Assembly (NCBI GenBank): GCA_023212695.1
Contig: JALCCG010000139.1
Coordinates: forward strand, 1 to 56,669
Direction of reading: 5' to 3'
DNA from: Sporisorium sorghi
Lineage: Eukaryota > Basidiomycota > Ustilaginomycetes > Ustilaginales > Ustilaginaceae
Length of the DNA stretch: 56,669 nucleotides
Shown: positions 27,392-36,602 of the stretch, piece by piece
Layout: each line of letters starts with the position of its first letter
How positions within the stretch are numbered: position 1 is the first letter of the stretch
The notes under the pieces: generated by a model
Databases searched by the model: none
What the model saw: only the letters and a program-made list of their open reading frames with translations
Told to the model about the DNA's origin: nothing
Program-made: the position numbers and the translations under genes

Positions 27392-30300
27392 ATGTTCTCC
27401 AACCTCATCAATAGCCGCAAAGGCTCAGGCGGCGATCGATCCAACAACCGTCTCTCTGGTTCTAGCCAGCCCGTCACCGCAGACCGCATCCGTCATCCTC
27501 AGCATGTATATGCACAGCAGGAGGGACCTGGATCGCCGTTGTACGATAACAGCCGCGATGGCTCCTCGTCGTCGTACATGTCACGCCAGGACAGTGCAGG
27601 TTCCACTTCAGCAGCACCGGGCTATAACAGTCCAGGCGGCACCAGTCAATACTCGCGCTCCCCCGCTCAGCTCCCCGAAGAGATGCGGGCGCGCGAAAAG
27701 CAGAAGCAGGCCGAAAGGGATCGAGAGCGACGAGAGCGTCAGTCCAGCCAGTCGTCGCTTCAGGCATCAGCAGCACCCAGCCCAGCGCCACCGATCCCAT
27801 CGAGCATCGCCGCCGACTCTCCCGCAAAGTATTCGTCGAGCCACATGGAGTCGTCAGTGACACGTCTGCTTGTAGCCACAAAGATGCTGCTCGAGTCCCT
27901 CACCAAATGGTCTGTGGGTCAACGCAGCGAAGAGGACGTCTCCGACATCTATGTGCGTCTCGGCAACGATTTCAACTCGGCCAAGCTCGCTTTTGGCTCG
28001 TATGGCATTGACATGAGCGATCTCAACTCGGTCCCCGATGACCTTCGCGACTGCCTCGAGCGCTGTCTATCCGAAGAGGCTTCGCCTAGTGTGCTCGAAG
28101 TGCACCTGCCTCGCATTCGCGAGATCATCATTAATCTGCTGCAGGGTCTCAAGATGAAGCAGGCCGAGTACAAGCAGTTTCTCGTTCAGCAGCGTGCAGC
28201 CAAAGAGGCGAAACGATCCAGCATCTTGCCGGAAGCTCCTTATGCATCGACTCCACCACCGCAGCAGCAGTCGAAAACAAATCGTGTACTAGGTCCCCGT
28301 GCTTCCCGACAAGGATTCAGCGAAAGTGCGGCACTTCCACCCACCGCAGAGCAGTCTGCAGCTGCGTCCAATGTGACTGCTTCGGATTCACTGCAGCGCG
28401 CTGGTTCGGCGGGTGCCGCATTGCACTTGGATCGTACCACTGCTCAGACATCTGCTGACGATGCCGATTCGTCAACGACGCCTCCAGCTAATGCAGCCAC
28501 GAGTCGCGGCAGTATCATTCGACCGCCCAGCCGCGTCTCGCGCACCGCAAGCGATCGATCGACAAACAAACGCGCCAGCGAGCAGCAGCCATCACCCGCC
28601 TTGCCCTCCAACACTTTCTCGTCTCCCGATGCAGCAGAGAGCGAGTCCGGTCAGGCGACACCGCGCATGCAGAGCGTTGAACGCCACACGCTCACCGACG
28701 ACGGTGCTGTGGGGACAAACCGTGACGCTGCGTCGAGCGAAGAGGAACACTCTGCGGACCAGCCCGGCCCTCTCACCAGCGTGACACCGCAACGTCTGAG
28801 CACGCGCTCGCCTCGACATACGCCCAAGTCGTCCATCGACACGAATGCCGACTTTACCGAACACGATCCCAGCTTGAAGGCGCTCAAGAATCGAGACGCA
28901 CTCGAGCGTCGCGCTAGTAAGCGTTTCAGTGCCTACACTTTCAATAAAATGGGCGTCGGGCAGAGCTACACCCAAGGCATGGGCATCAACATGTTCCCCT
29001 CCAGCAGCAGCGCCGCTGGCAGTCCGCTTGCCGAGCGCAAACCCACAGAACGACGAGGCAGTGGTGCACGTCGTGTGGTGCGGCCTCCGCTGCCCGAGGC
29101 GAGTCCAGCGCTTGAAGGTGCTGCGAGTCCGTCCACGTTTGCGCGCACTGCCGACTACTTTGGCTCTTCCAATACCAGCAACAGCATCAGCAGCAGCAGT
29201 GCACGGCCCATGCCTCGCTCCAGGAGCACCGCCACCGTCGACAGCAAGTTTGAATCCATCGAAGAAGTCAAGACACCCACCTCGTCTACGTTTGCTCGCG
29301 ATGGCCGCACGCCTTCGCCCGAGCCTAGCTCGGTGGTTTCGCAGGAGCCCTCGTCGTCGACGTCGTCGGCCGCTGACAAGCAGTCAAGAGAATTGCTGGC
29401 GCCTACTGCAACCGGCCAGCGCGTCGTTTCGCAGGCTGCCAGTTCGACAGAGTCGCTGCCCTTTGTCGATGCCCAGGCTCCTCCCTCTGAGGGAAGCGAT
29501 GCAGCAGAGGCGGAAATCAAGCACGCTACCGTTGCTGGCTCTGCGATCGACACTCTGGTGCCCGCAACGCCGCGCGCCCGTTCCAGCGCAGCGACTACGG
29601 CATCATCCTCGATCAACATCTTCCTCCAACTCGGCCGCCAGACTCGAAAGGCTGCCATTGAACTCGACACATCCAACTCGCTCACCCGCGGCATCAGTGT
29701 CGCAAGACTGCGCATGCTTTTCATCGACCGCTTCGCCTACTCGCCCGGCATGGACGACTTCCCCACAATCTACGTCAAAGACCCCGCCAGCGGTGTCACG
29801 TACGAGCTCGAGGATCTCAATGACGTCCAAGACGGCAGCCTGCTTACGCTTAACATCGAGCCGCTCGACCAGGTCAAGCAGCACCTCGACTTGTCTCTTG
29901 GGACCATCTCGCGCGAGATTCGAGAGCTCAAGGCGGCTCTTGCCGAGCGCGATCGCGATGCGCGTCGCATGTCGTTTGTCAACAATGATGCGCTGCTGAC
30001 GGCGCATGCTACGCCGACCAAGATCAGCGACTCGCAGTTCCAGGCTGCGGGGCAGCGTGTTGCGCAGCTCAAGCGTGCCAACACGCGTGCGGCGGGAGGC
30101 GGAGGCGATGCGGAAGGATCGTCTGCTTCGGATGCCTCTTCGAGCAGCAGTCTAGCGGGTCCATCGTCAGCGTTGGCAGGCTCGCGCATCGCACACGAAC
30201 TCAAAGTGCAATTCGACGAGCTGCAAAACCTCCGACGCGAGTTCGCCATCACGCGCCAGCTGCAGACGGACTTTGAGGGCGATGTCAAGTCCATCCTCGC

Positions 30301-31231
30301 CACGGTCCGGGAGCAGTCCGGCGCCGTCCGCGCAATCGCGTCGACCAAAGTAGCCGCGGAGCGCAACTTCATCGTCGCAGGCAAAGCGCGGCTCGACAAC
30401 CAGTCTCAGGACCTGCTGACGCTCATCGAGGATCTGCAGGATACAGTCGACGACCTGCGCGTCGACGTGATCCAGCGCGGCGTGAAACCGCGGCCGATCC
30501 TGATCAAGCAGATCGTCGACGACGTCGACCGCGCCACCAACGGTTTGCTCGAGCTCGAGGGCTACGTGCAGACCGTCAAGCCGAGCTGGAAGAAGACGTG
30601 GGAGTCGGAGCTGCAGAACATCGTCGACGAGCAGGAGTTTCTCAATCACGAGGAGGGGCTGCTGTCTGATCTGCGCGATGATTTGGGTGCGCTCAAGGAG
30701 GTGTTTAGCAATATCCAGCAGGTGGTCAAGCTGCGCGGGGGGTCTGGGAAGGGCGGCAAATATATTCCGCCGCTACCGGAGGAGGGTCATGAGGGGTTGT
30801 CGACTGTGATGCTCGAGGTCAAGTCGCAGGCGGTGAACCACGAGAAGCGACTGCGCGCGCTGCAGGCGGTGGAGCGGCAGAGGCAGAAGGATCTGTTGGC
30901 GAGCAAGACGAACGATGAGTTCAGCGAGGAGCTGGCGGGCTTTGTGGATAAAAAGGTGCTGCGCAAGACGGGCGGCGTCTTGGAGGCGGAGCGGGTGAGG
31001 CAGAAGCGAGATCATGCTACGTGGAAGGCGATGTTTGGAGGGGGTGGGCCAGGGGGTGTGCCGATGACGCCGAGCGGGAGTGGCGGGGTCGAGGCCAAGC
31101 CGAAGAAGCTTATTTTGGGCGGGAAGAAGGGGAAGGATGCGGCCGCGGCCAATGCATCGTCGTCGAGTGGGGCGAACACAGGTACGAGCACGAGCACGAG
31201 CACCGTGGCGGATGATGATACCACACTCTGA
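27392..31231 (+). CDS. BUD6: Bud6/Aip3 actin and formin regulator
   Basis: A polarity protein that binds actin monomers and formins and helps nucleate actin cables at growth sites. The first ATG of the frame is at 27392 (1279 residues). Residues about 155-275 (SSVTRLLVATKMLLESLTKW and following) are the conserved N-terminal Aip3 block. The middle 450 residues are Ser/Pro/Arg-rich and poorly conserved. From about 740 the AIP3 domain begins: INIFLQLGRQTRKAAIEL, ARLRMLFIDRFAYSPGM, FPTIYVKD and LEDLNDVQDGSLLTL. A long coiled coil and the 'core/flank' actin-formin region follow up to about 1170. The end is Ser/Thr-rich. It is longer than yeast Bud6 (788) because of the disordered middle. No intron. 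Convergent with the phosphatase-like gene, 104 bases apart. Confidence 0.92.
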   Translation: MFSNLINSRKGSGGDRSNNRLSGSSQPVTADRIRHPQHVYAQQEGPGSPLYDNSRDGSSSSYMSRQDSAGSTSAAPGYNSPGGTSQYSRSPAQLPEEMRAREKQKQAERDRERRERQSSQSSLQASAAPSPAPPIPSSIAADSPAKYSSSHMESSVTRLLVATKMLLESLTKWSVGQRSEEDVSDIYVRLGNDFNSAKLAFGSYGIDMSDLNSVPDDLRDCLERCLSEEASPSVLEVHLPRIREIIINLLQGLKMKQAEYKQFLVQQRAAKEAKRSSILPEAPYASTPPPQQQSKTNRVLGPRASRQGFSESAALPPTAEQSAAASNVTASDSLQRAGSAGAALHLDRTTAQTSADDADSSTTPPANAATSRGSIIRPPSRVSRTASDRSTNKRASEQQPSPALPSNTFSSPDAAESESGQATPRMQSVERHTLTDDGAVGTNRDAASSEEEHSADQPGPLTSVTPQRLSTRSPRHTPKSSIDTNADFTEHDPSLKALKNRDALERRASKRFSAYTFNKMGVGQSYTQGMGINMFPSSSSAAGSPLAERKPTERRGSGARRVVRPPLPEASPALEGAASPSTFARTADYFGSSNTSNSISSSSARPMPRSRSTATVDSKFESIEEVKTPTSSTFARDGRTPSPEPSSVVSQEPSSSTSSAADKQSRELLAPTATGQRVVSQAASSTESLPFVDAQAPPSEGSDAAEAEIKHATVAGSAIDTLVPATPRARSSAATTASSSINIFLQLGRQTRKAAIELDTSNSLTRGISVARLRMLFIDRFAYSPGMDDFPTIYVKDPASGVTYELEDLNDVQDGSLLTLNIEPLDQVKQHLDLSLGTISREIRELKAALAERDRDARRMSFVNNDALLTAHATPTKISDSQFQAAGQRVAQLKRANTRAAGGGGDAEGSSASDASSSSSLAGPSSALAGSRIAHELKVQFDELQNLRREFAITRQLQTDFEGDVKSILATVREQSGAVRAIASTKVAAERNFIVAGKARLDNQSQDLLTLIEDLQDTVDDLRVDVIQRGVKPRPILIKQIVDDVDRATNGLLELEGYVQTVKPSWKKTWESELQNIVDEQEFLNHEEGLLSDLRDDLGALKEVFSNIQQVVKLRGGSGKGGKYIPPLPEEGHEGLSTVMLEVKSQAVNHEKRLRALQAVERQRQKDLLASKTNDEFSEELAGFVDKKVLRKTGGVLEAERVRQKRDHATWKAMFGGGGPGGVPMTPSGSGGVEAKPKKLILGGKKGKDAAAANASSSSGANTGTSTSTSTVADDDTTL

Positions 31232-31335
31232 GGGCGAATGTGGTTGGAAAAGTGGTAATACAGCAGCATCGCCCAACAATGGGTTCGAGTGGTACTTTGT
31301 GTGACGCAGCAGGAAGCGTAGGTACATTGAGAGAA

Positions 31336-33591
31336 TCAGTAGCCTTCCAGATCAAGCGCTTCCAATGCGAGATCGTCTTCATCTTCGTCGTCGTCTTCTT
31401 CCTCTTCCTCTTCTTCTTCCTCCTCTTCCTCCTCTTCCTCCTCTTGTTCCTCTTGTTCCACTTGTTCCTCTTCCTCTTCCTCCCCTTCCTCCTCCTCCTG
31501 TTCCTGCTCGTGCCCGCCCTCAACATCCTCCCCTTCTACCTGCGCCTGCTCCTCGTCGCTTCCCTGCTGGTCCTCGTCTTCATTCCGATTCCCCTCCGCC
31601 CTCTCACCCGCATCGGAAGCGCGATCCTCATCGTCAGGCCCGTACGTCGTCGGCGACTGCACCATCTCCTCATCCCGCCCTTCGCTTCCTTTATCAAACG
31701 AGCTGCGTGAGCTCGCCACACTTCCCAGAGACGCCTCCTTCGCCCGTATCGCACTTTGCGCTTGAGCATCTGCACCGCCCGCCCGCGCCACCACCACACT
31801 CGCCTTGGTCGGCGTCTGCTCTCCATCCAGCACCTCGTCCCGCACGCCTGCGCGCCGCCTTCGCTGCTCGAGCGGCACCACCGCCCCTCTTGCCGTCGTA
31901 CCCACCATACCTGCCCGCCGGCCCGGAAGCGCATGCTGCTCGCCCTCGCCGTCGGTGATATCGTCGTGGTGGTGGAAAATCGTGCCTGCGATGCCAACGC
32001 TGAAGTTGCTCGAGGTGGTCGGGCGCGCGCGCGGGGTGCTGACGTCGAGCTCGTCTGTGTCTGCGTCCGCGGTTGTCGGGGCGGGCTGTGCAGAGGCGGC
32101 AAGTTGCGCTGGAGTTGAACGCGACGGCTTCGACGGAGGCAGCTCGAGGCCGAGGTCGGAGCGCGACCGTCTGGTAGGCGACTCACTTTCGTCCCGCTGA
32201 GTAGAGAAGGATTCGGCCACGGCGCGATCCTGCACCTGATCCTCGAGAAACGCCGCGACGCTGGGGATCGCACTGGCCGGAAGCTGCCGCGTAGGCGATG
32301 GGGGCCTGGAGCTGACCAGCGATGCTGCAACCGCATTCCGCGGCGTGCTTGCCGATCCGCGCCCCACCCCCTCCTCCGGCGCCAAGGACGCAGACCGGCT
32401 CGCGGCGTGGTGCGAGCTACTCGCAGACGCTCGACCAGCCCGACTGGCAGGCCGCGAGTGCGGCGGAGTGCGCACGCTCGCATGTACATTTTGCGCTGCA
32501 GCAAGCGACGGATGCTGCGGTGGTGGACGCGAGGGTGTCATCGGTCGCTGTGCTGACGACGCCGATGCAGAAGCTGTTGAAGTGGATGACGAAGCGACAG
32601 GCTCGGGTGGCAGGTCCGGGTCGTGCTCGAAGTGGAGCTTGAGCGTGGGATGGTGGATGGGCAGCTGGCGATCGCGTCGCAGATGCGGCTGTATTGGTGG
32701 GGGATGAGGCGATGTCGACGAGGGAGCGGCGCTGGTGTGGCTGTCAGACGAGCCATTGTTGGTGGCGTGGGATGGATTGCGAGACATGGAAGTTTCGTGT
32801 ATAGACGCGCTGGACGAGCTCGCTCCATTCGCGCCGTGACCAGCGACGAGCTGTGCCGACCCCGCCCACGCATATGGATCAGCCAGAATCGACAGCGGGT
32901 TCGGCGCAGGCCACAGCCACGACGGAATATGATTGCGCGGTGGCAGCCGTATCCCATCCGGCTGACCGAACTTGGCGAGAAACGACAAGAGGTGGGAAGG
33001 CACCTCTGTCCATTCGGACGAGTTCGAGTCGCGCAGTGCCCGCCCCAGCTCGGCGAGTATAGCAGGGTTGGACCACGCCTGCACCTTGCGCATGCACGCC
33101 ACGAGCGTGCTGGTCACCTCGACGCCGTCCAAGCAGTGGATGTAGATCGGGTGGTAGCGTCTGTCCAGCAGGAAAGAAAGCGCTCGAGCAGCGCCTTCGC
33201 GCGTGAGGCCGCCGCTTTCGTCCTTGGGCTTTTCACAGCGCACGTGGAGCAGCTGGATGCCCGCCTTGGATACCTTGTCTGCTACAGTCGTTGAAGAGGG
33301 GGACGAAGATGGCTCTGCAGCCGATGTGGACCATTCCATGAGGGCGGTGTCATTGTCGAGCGGTCTGGGAGTGAGGCTAAGCACGGTACGCAGGTGTAGT
33401 CGTGAGAGGAAGGAGAGGTTCCTCGCCTTGGGATAGGCACCTCGGTAGACCGACTCGCGATGGTGCGGATGGGTACGCGGGTCTGCATCGTCTTCAGCGG
33501 TGTGGGACTGCCAATGCGGTGGTGGCTGATCGGTGACCGCAAAGGCCACGGTCGAGAAGCGCAGCGGTGGCGTGAGTGGCTTGAGCGACAT
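31336..33591 (-). CDS. Oca/Siw14-family phosphatase-like protein lacking the P-loop Arg
   Basis: The N-terminal 180 residues match the atypical dual-specificity phosphatase family of Siw14 and the Oca proteins: SVYRGAYPKARNLSFLSRLHLRTVLSLTPRP at about 47-77, then IYIHCLDGVEVTSTLVACMRKVQAW at about 150-173. The active-site loop should be H-C-x5-R; here it is HC followed by LDGVEV, so Val159 replaces the Arg that binds phosphate. Cys153 is kept. Yeast Oca4/Oca6-type relatives have similarly altered loops, so a scaffolding role is more likely than catalysis. The remaining 550 residues are disordered, ending in a Glu run (31385-31500) of more than forty acidic residues. The first ATG of the frame is at 33591. 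Divergent from BRL1. Confidence 0.8.
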   Translation of the reverse strand: MSLKPLTPPLRFSTVAFAVTDQPPPHWQSHTAEDDADPRTHPHHRESVYRGAYPKARNLSFLSRLHLRTVLSLTPRPLDNDTALMEWSTSAAEPSSSPSSTTVADKVSKAGIQLLHVRCEKPKDESGGLTREGAARALSFLLDRRYHPIYIHCLDGVEVTSTLVACMRKVQAWSNPAILAELGRALRDSNSSEWTEVPSHLLSFLAKFGQPDGIRLPPRNHIPSWLWPAPNPLSILADPYAWAGSAQLVAGHGANGASSSSASIHETSMSRNPSHATNNGSSDSHTSAAPSSTSPHPPPIQPHLRRDRQLPIHHPTLKLHFEHDPDLPPEPVASSSTSTASASASSAQRPMTPSRPPPQHPSLAAAQNVHASVRTPPHSRPASRAGRASASSSHHAASRSASLAPEEGVGRGSASTPRNAVAASLVSSRPPSPTRQLPASAIPSVAAFLEDQVQDRAVAESFSTQRDESESPTRRSRSDLGLELPPSKPSRSTPAQLAASAQPAPTTADADTDELDVSTPRARPTTSSNFSVGIAGTIFHHHDDITDGEGEQHALPGRRAGMVGTTARGAVVPLEQRRRRAGVRDEVLDGEQTPTKASVVVARAGGADAQAQSAIRAKEASLGSVASSRSSFDKGSEGRDEEMVQSPTTYGPDDEDRASDAGERAEGNRNEDEDQQGSDEEQAQVEGEDVEGGHEQEQEEEEGEEEEEEQVEQEEQEEEEEEEEEEEEEEEEDDDEDEDDLALEALDLEGY
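31372..31500. repeat. CTT/CTC pyrimidine tract coding poly-Glu
   Basis: A long strand-asymmetric run of CTCTTCCTC-like units on the plus strand; the minus strand reads GAG/GAA and gives the acidic C-terminal tail of the phosphatase-like protein. Confidence 0.8.
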
Positions 33592-33923
33592 GCTGGGCGT
33601 CGGCGAGGGGTGCAATTTGCCCTCTGTTTAGTGTGCGTTCGACATTTCCGTAGTTGCTCCTTGCTTTGAGCAGCCTTGACCGCCAAGAGATGGTGGTTGG
33701 GAGGTGAAGAAGATCAATCTGCTCGTCATCTGCGATGTGCCTTTCAGGGTCCAACCGCGTGGAGAATTTTTCAAGATGTTAGATCAAAAAGCGAGACCAA
33801 CACTCAACACGACGACGAAGAAAAAGTTGTGTTGGCATTCAAAGTGCTTCTTGATCAACGACCATCACCCATCTCTTCGAGCAGCGGTTTCGGCTTTGGC
33901 TCACTGAGCTTCGCTGGCTCATA
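33592..33923. promoter_or_regulatory. Divergent promoter region, phosphatase-like gene/BRL1
   Basis: The 332 bases between start codons contain no gene; the promoters of both flanking genes must lie here. No defined motif was recognised. Confidence 0.4.
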
Positions 33924-35352
33924 ATGCTTTGGCAGCGCGGCACAGAAGCTCCTATGGACACATCACCAGCTGGACCTCGTCAACGTAAGTTTGCTTGCTT
34001 GCCTGAAATCGATTGGCATGCTCGTTGCTGATCACTTGACCGCTTCTTCTGTTCTGCCACACACAGCCAGCATATTCGATAGTGACGGCCCGCAAGCATG
34101 GTCAGCTCAACCAACTGCCTCAGAGCTACCACCAGACACAGTTTTGACGGACGTGGAAATGTCGAGTCTCACTCCACCTTCACACAAAATGACCAACTTG
34201 CGCTCTCACGTCGCTGATCCCAGCGAAGAGCTAGCTGACGACTCGATGAGCAATGCCGACGCTCTCGCTCAAAGCGGCTCTTCATCAAGACCTGGTCGAT
34301 CGGAGGCAGCTGCAGCACCATCGCAGCATGCACGACGTAAACGCAGCGTTCTCAGCAGGAAAGGCAAGCGTTTGGCTCATTTGCAGAGTCGTGATCTCGT
34401 GCCCGCTTCCAAGAGCCTGTACTCAACGTTCGGCGATAATGGAGACGACGACGATGACGACGATGGAGCAAGCTACGGCACTGACGATGACAACGACGAG
34501 GATGATGGCGATGACGACAACGCTTCAAGCCGCCGCAAAGGAACGCCGAGCCGCATTCGGTCCATCACCAAGTATGCCGTCAACTACATCCTCCCCAACG
34601 CCGTCTCGCCGTTACCTCATCAGCCCGTCGCCTCATCAGCGTCTTCTGCGATACATCACATGGACAAACCCGAGCTGCTGCTGGGCTACGCACAACTCAT
34701 TTTCAACGCCAGCATTCTCTCGACTTTCCTCTACCTTCTCTATCACGTGGTTCGCACTGTGCAGAAGGACGTCGCAGAAAAAGTGCGAGCGTACGAAATG
34801 GATACGCTGTCCGAGATCACGGCTTGTGCTTCTGCATACACGGCCAACCGCTGTGGTACGGATCTGCAGGCGCCTGCGTTGGCGAGCGCATGCAAGAACT
34901 GGGAGCGATGTTCGGCGCGGGATCCAGCCGTGGTAGGCACAGCTCGCGTCACTGCTGAAACCTTCGCCGAGATCCTCAATGGCTTCGTTGATTCGGTGAG
35001 CTGGAAGACAATGTTCTTTACTCTCATTTGCTTTTCGATCGTGGTCGGAGCCACCAACTCGTTCCTCTCGTTCTTTCGGATCAAGTCACGATCGCGCACC
35101 CACGACTCGGATCGCACCTCGCAGCGGCCTCAGCATGCGTCAGGAGTCCACATTCCCGCCAATCCACCTACGCATGCCATTGCTGGAAGACCATCGCAAG
35201 ACGGTACACACGCCAGCGGCATCGCGCCTTACTACCACCCTCATCAGCATCATCCAGACTACGCACCGGCTCACCACTACGCCTATCCGACATGGCAGCA
35301 CCAGCTTCCGCCGTCGACGCCCTCGCGCAGGCGGACCCGCCCAGCCGCATAA
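33924..35352 (+). CDS. BRL1: Brl1/Brr6 nuclear-envelope protein
   Basis: An integral membrane protein of the nuclear envelope and ER that helps assemble nuclear pores and control membrane lipid. Two exons: 33924-33984, then an 82-base intron with GTAAGT and CACACAG, then 34067-35352, giving 448 residues. Exon 1 supplies the missing start (MLWQRG...). The N-terminal half is disordered with an Asp-rich run. From about residue 230 the family domain follows: YAQLIFNASILSTFLYLLYHVV (first membrane span), a lumenal loop with four Cys (ITAC, NRCGT, SACKNW, RCSARD) expected to form two disulfides, then TMFFTLICFSIVVGATNSFLSFF (second span). The tail is His/Pro-rich. The domain matches the 'Brl1/Brr6 disulfide-bridge' family; whether it is Brl1 or Brr6 is not resolved. 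Confidence 0.92.
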
Positions 35353-35483
35353 TCACGGGCGGATCCAGCCATCAGAGATGGAAATGGATAGATCACTTCT
35401 CATTGATGCAATTGCGAAACGCTTGCCAAAGTCCTAGATGTGACAGGATGCATTCGGCGAGAGCGACGTGTTGGTTGCTCGCT

Positions 35484-35902
35484 CTACTTGCTGCCAGCAT
35501 GGGATTGCGAAGCGTGCTTTGCGTTGTTGACGGCCTGTTGCGAGTGCAGCCGTAGAAAGATGGGTCAGTTGAGAAAAGCTTAGCGTTGTATGAGCGGAGA
35601 AGAAAAAAGCGACTTACCTCGCCGAGGTTTCCGGCCCCGCTGTTCGAGTCGCCTGCCTGGCCGCTCTCGGCGCCCTTGTTCTCGCCACCGCCGAATACAC
35701 CGCCGCGCTGCTGCTCGTCCGGGATTGCTTGCGACGACTTGCCGGGCGCCGACTGTTGAGACGCAGATAGAGCAAGCACCAGTCAGTCAGCCACTGTCTC
35801 TACTCAACGGACGTTGCAGCTATATGGCACACTCACCTGACCGATGGGGTCGTTCTCACGGCCCTGGAGAGGAGGAGACTGTGTACCGCCCTGGTTCGAC
35901 AT
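35484..35902 (-). CDS. Small hydrophilic protein, three exons, unknown function
   Basis: I assembled this gene from splice sites. Exon 1 is 35902-35837 (ATG at 35902), exon 2 is 35752-35618, exon 3 is 35534-35484 ending TAG, giving 83 residues. Both introns are phase 0 with GTGAGT/ACAG and GTAAGT/ACAG borders (84 and 83 bases). The protein begins MSNQGGTQSPPLQG and ends KHASQSHAGSK. It is rich in Gly, Ser, Gln, Asn and charged residues, with no Cys, no signal peptide and no membrane span. This composition recalls LEA- or Hsp12-like stress proteins, but no family motif is recognised. Every exon has a length divisible by three, so exon skipping would keep the frame. Convergent with BRL1; divergent from the MCU-COQ2 gene, 700 bases away. 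Confidence 0.75.
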
Positions 35903-36602
35903 TGCTGGATGTGTGTTGCGTTTGAGAAAGTTGCTGGTGTGGATGGAAGAGGTGATGGCGTCGAAAGAGAAGCGATGAAGAGGCTCTCTTTTTATATAGC
36001 ACAAGGCTCTACGGCTCTACACGGCTGCAGCCACTCGGCGAAGACTCGTCAAGGCTTCACATGACAAGGGTCCTTCTGAAGAGTGGCTAGAATGACGAAT
36101 GCGCTCGATGCTCAGTGATGAGCGTGTTGCAGCAGCAGCAGCGGCAGCTTCTCTGCAGATGACCCAGAAAGCCAGTCAACAACTGCACGGACCCCGTCAC
36201 AACTGTTCAGCATTCGAGAGCTGCCTTCACAGCACAGCTTGATTGCGAAATGTGTGTTGCTGTGAAGTGGGAGAGCGAGAGATGAATCAGCCACAGCGCT
36301 CGATGCCCGAACACACTGTTCCACTGCCGAGGCGAAGAACAACACAGCAACGGATGATTCAGCCTTGCGCAGACAGACGCACCGCCGTCAAGCACCCTGC
36401 GTTTCGTGTGCCATCATCCTCCGGAATTTTTTTTGCTGCATTTTGTTAGGCCGCCTTCAGACCCCTTCCTGCCTCGTCGAAAAATCCCTCATCGTCGGAA
36501 GAAAGCCTTTGTGGCGTTGTCGGGTCTCATGCAGAGTGATGCCTGCCAGCCGAAAGTCATCCTGTGTGACAGATCTGCACGAACCATCTTGAATGCTAAC
36601 TT
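35903..36602. promoter_or_regulatory. Divergent intergenic region, small-protein gene/MCU-COQ2
   Basis: About 700 bases without a convincing gene. A TATATAG-like sequence at about 35992-35999 lies 90 bases upstream of the small-protein ATG (minus strand reads CTATATAAA) and could be its TATA box. A (CAG)n of five to six units is near 36130-36145. Confidence 0.45.
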
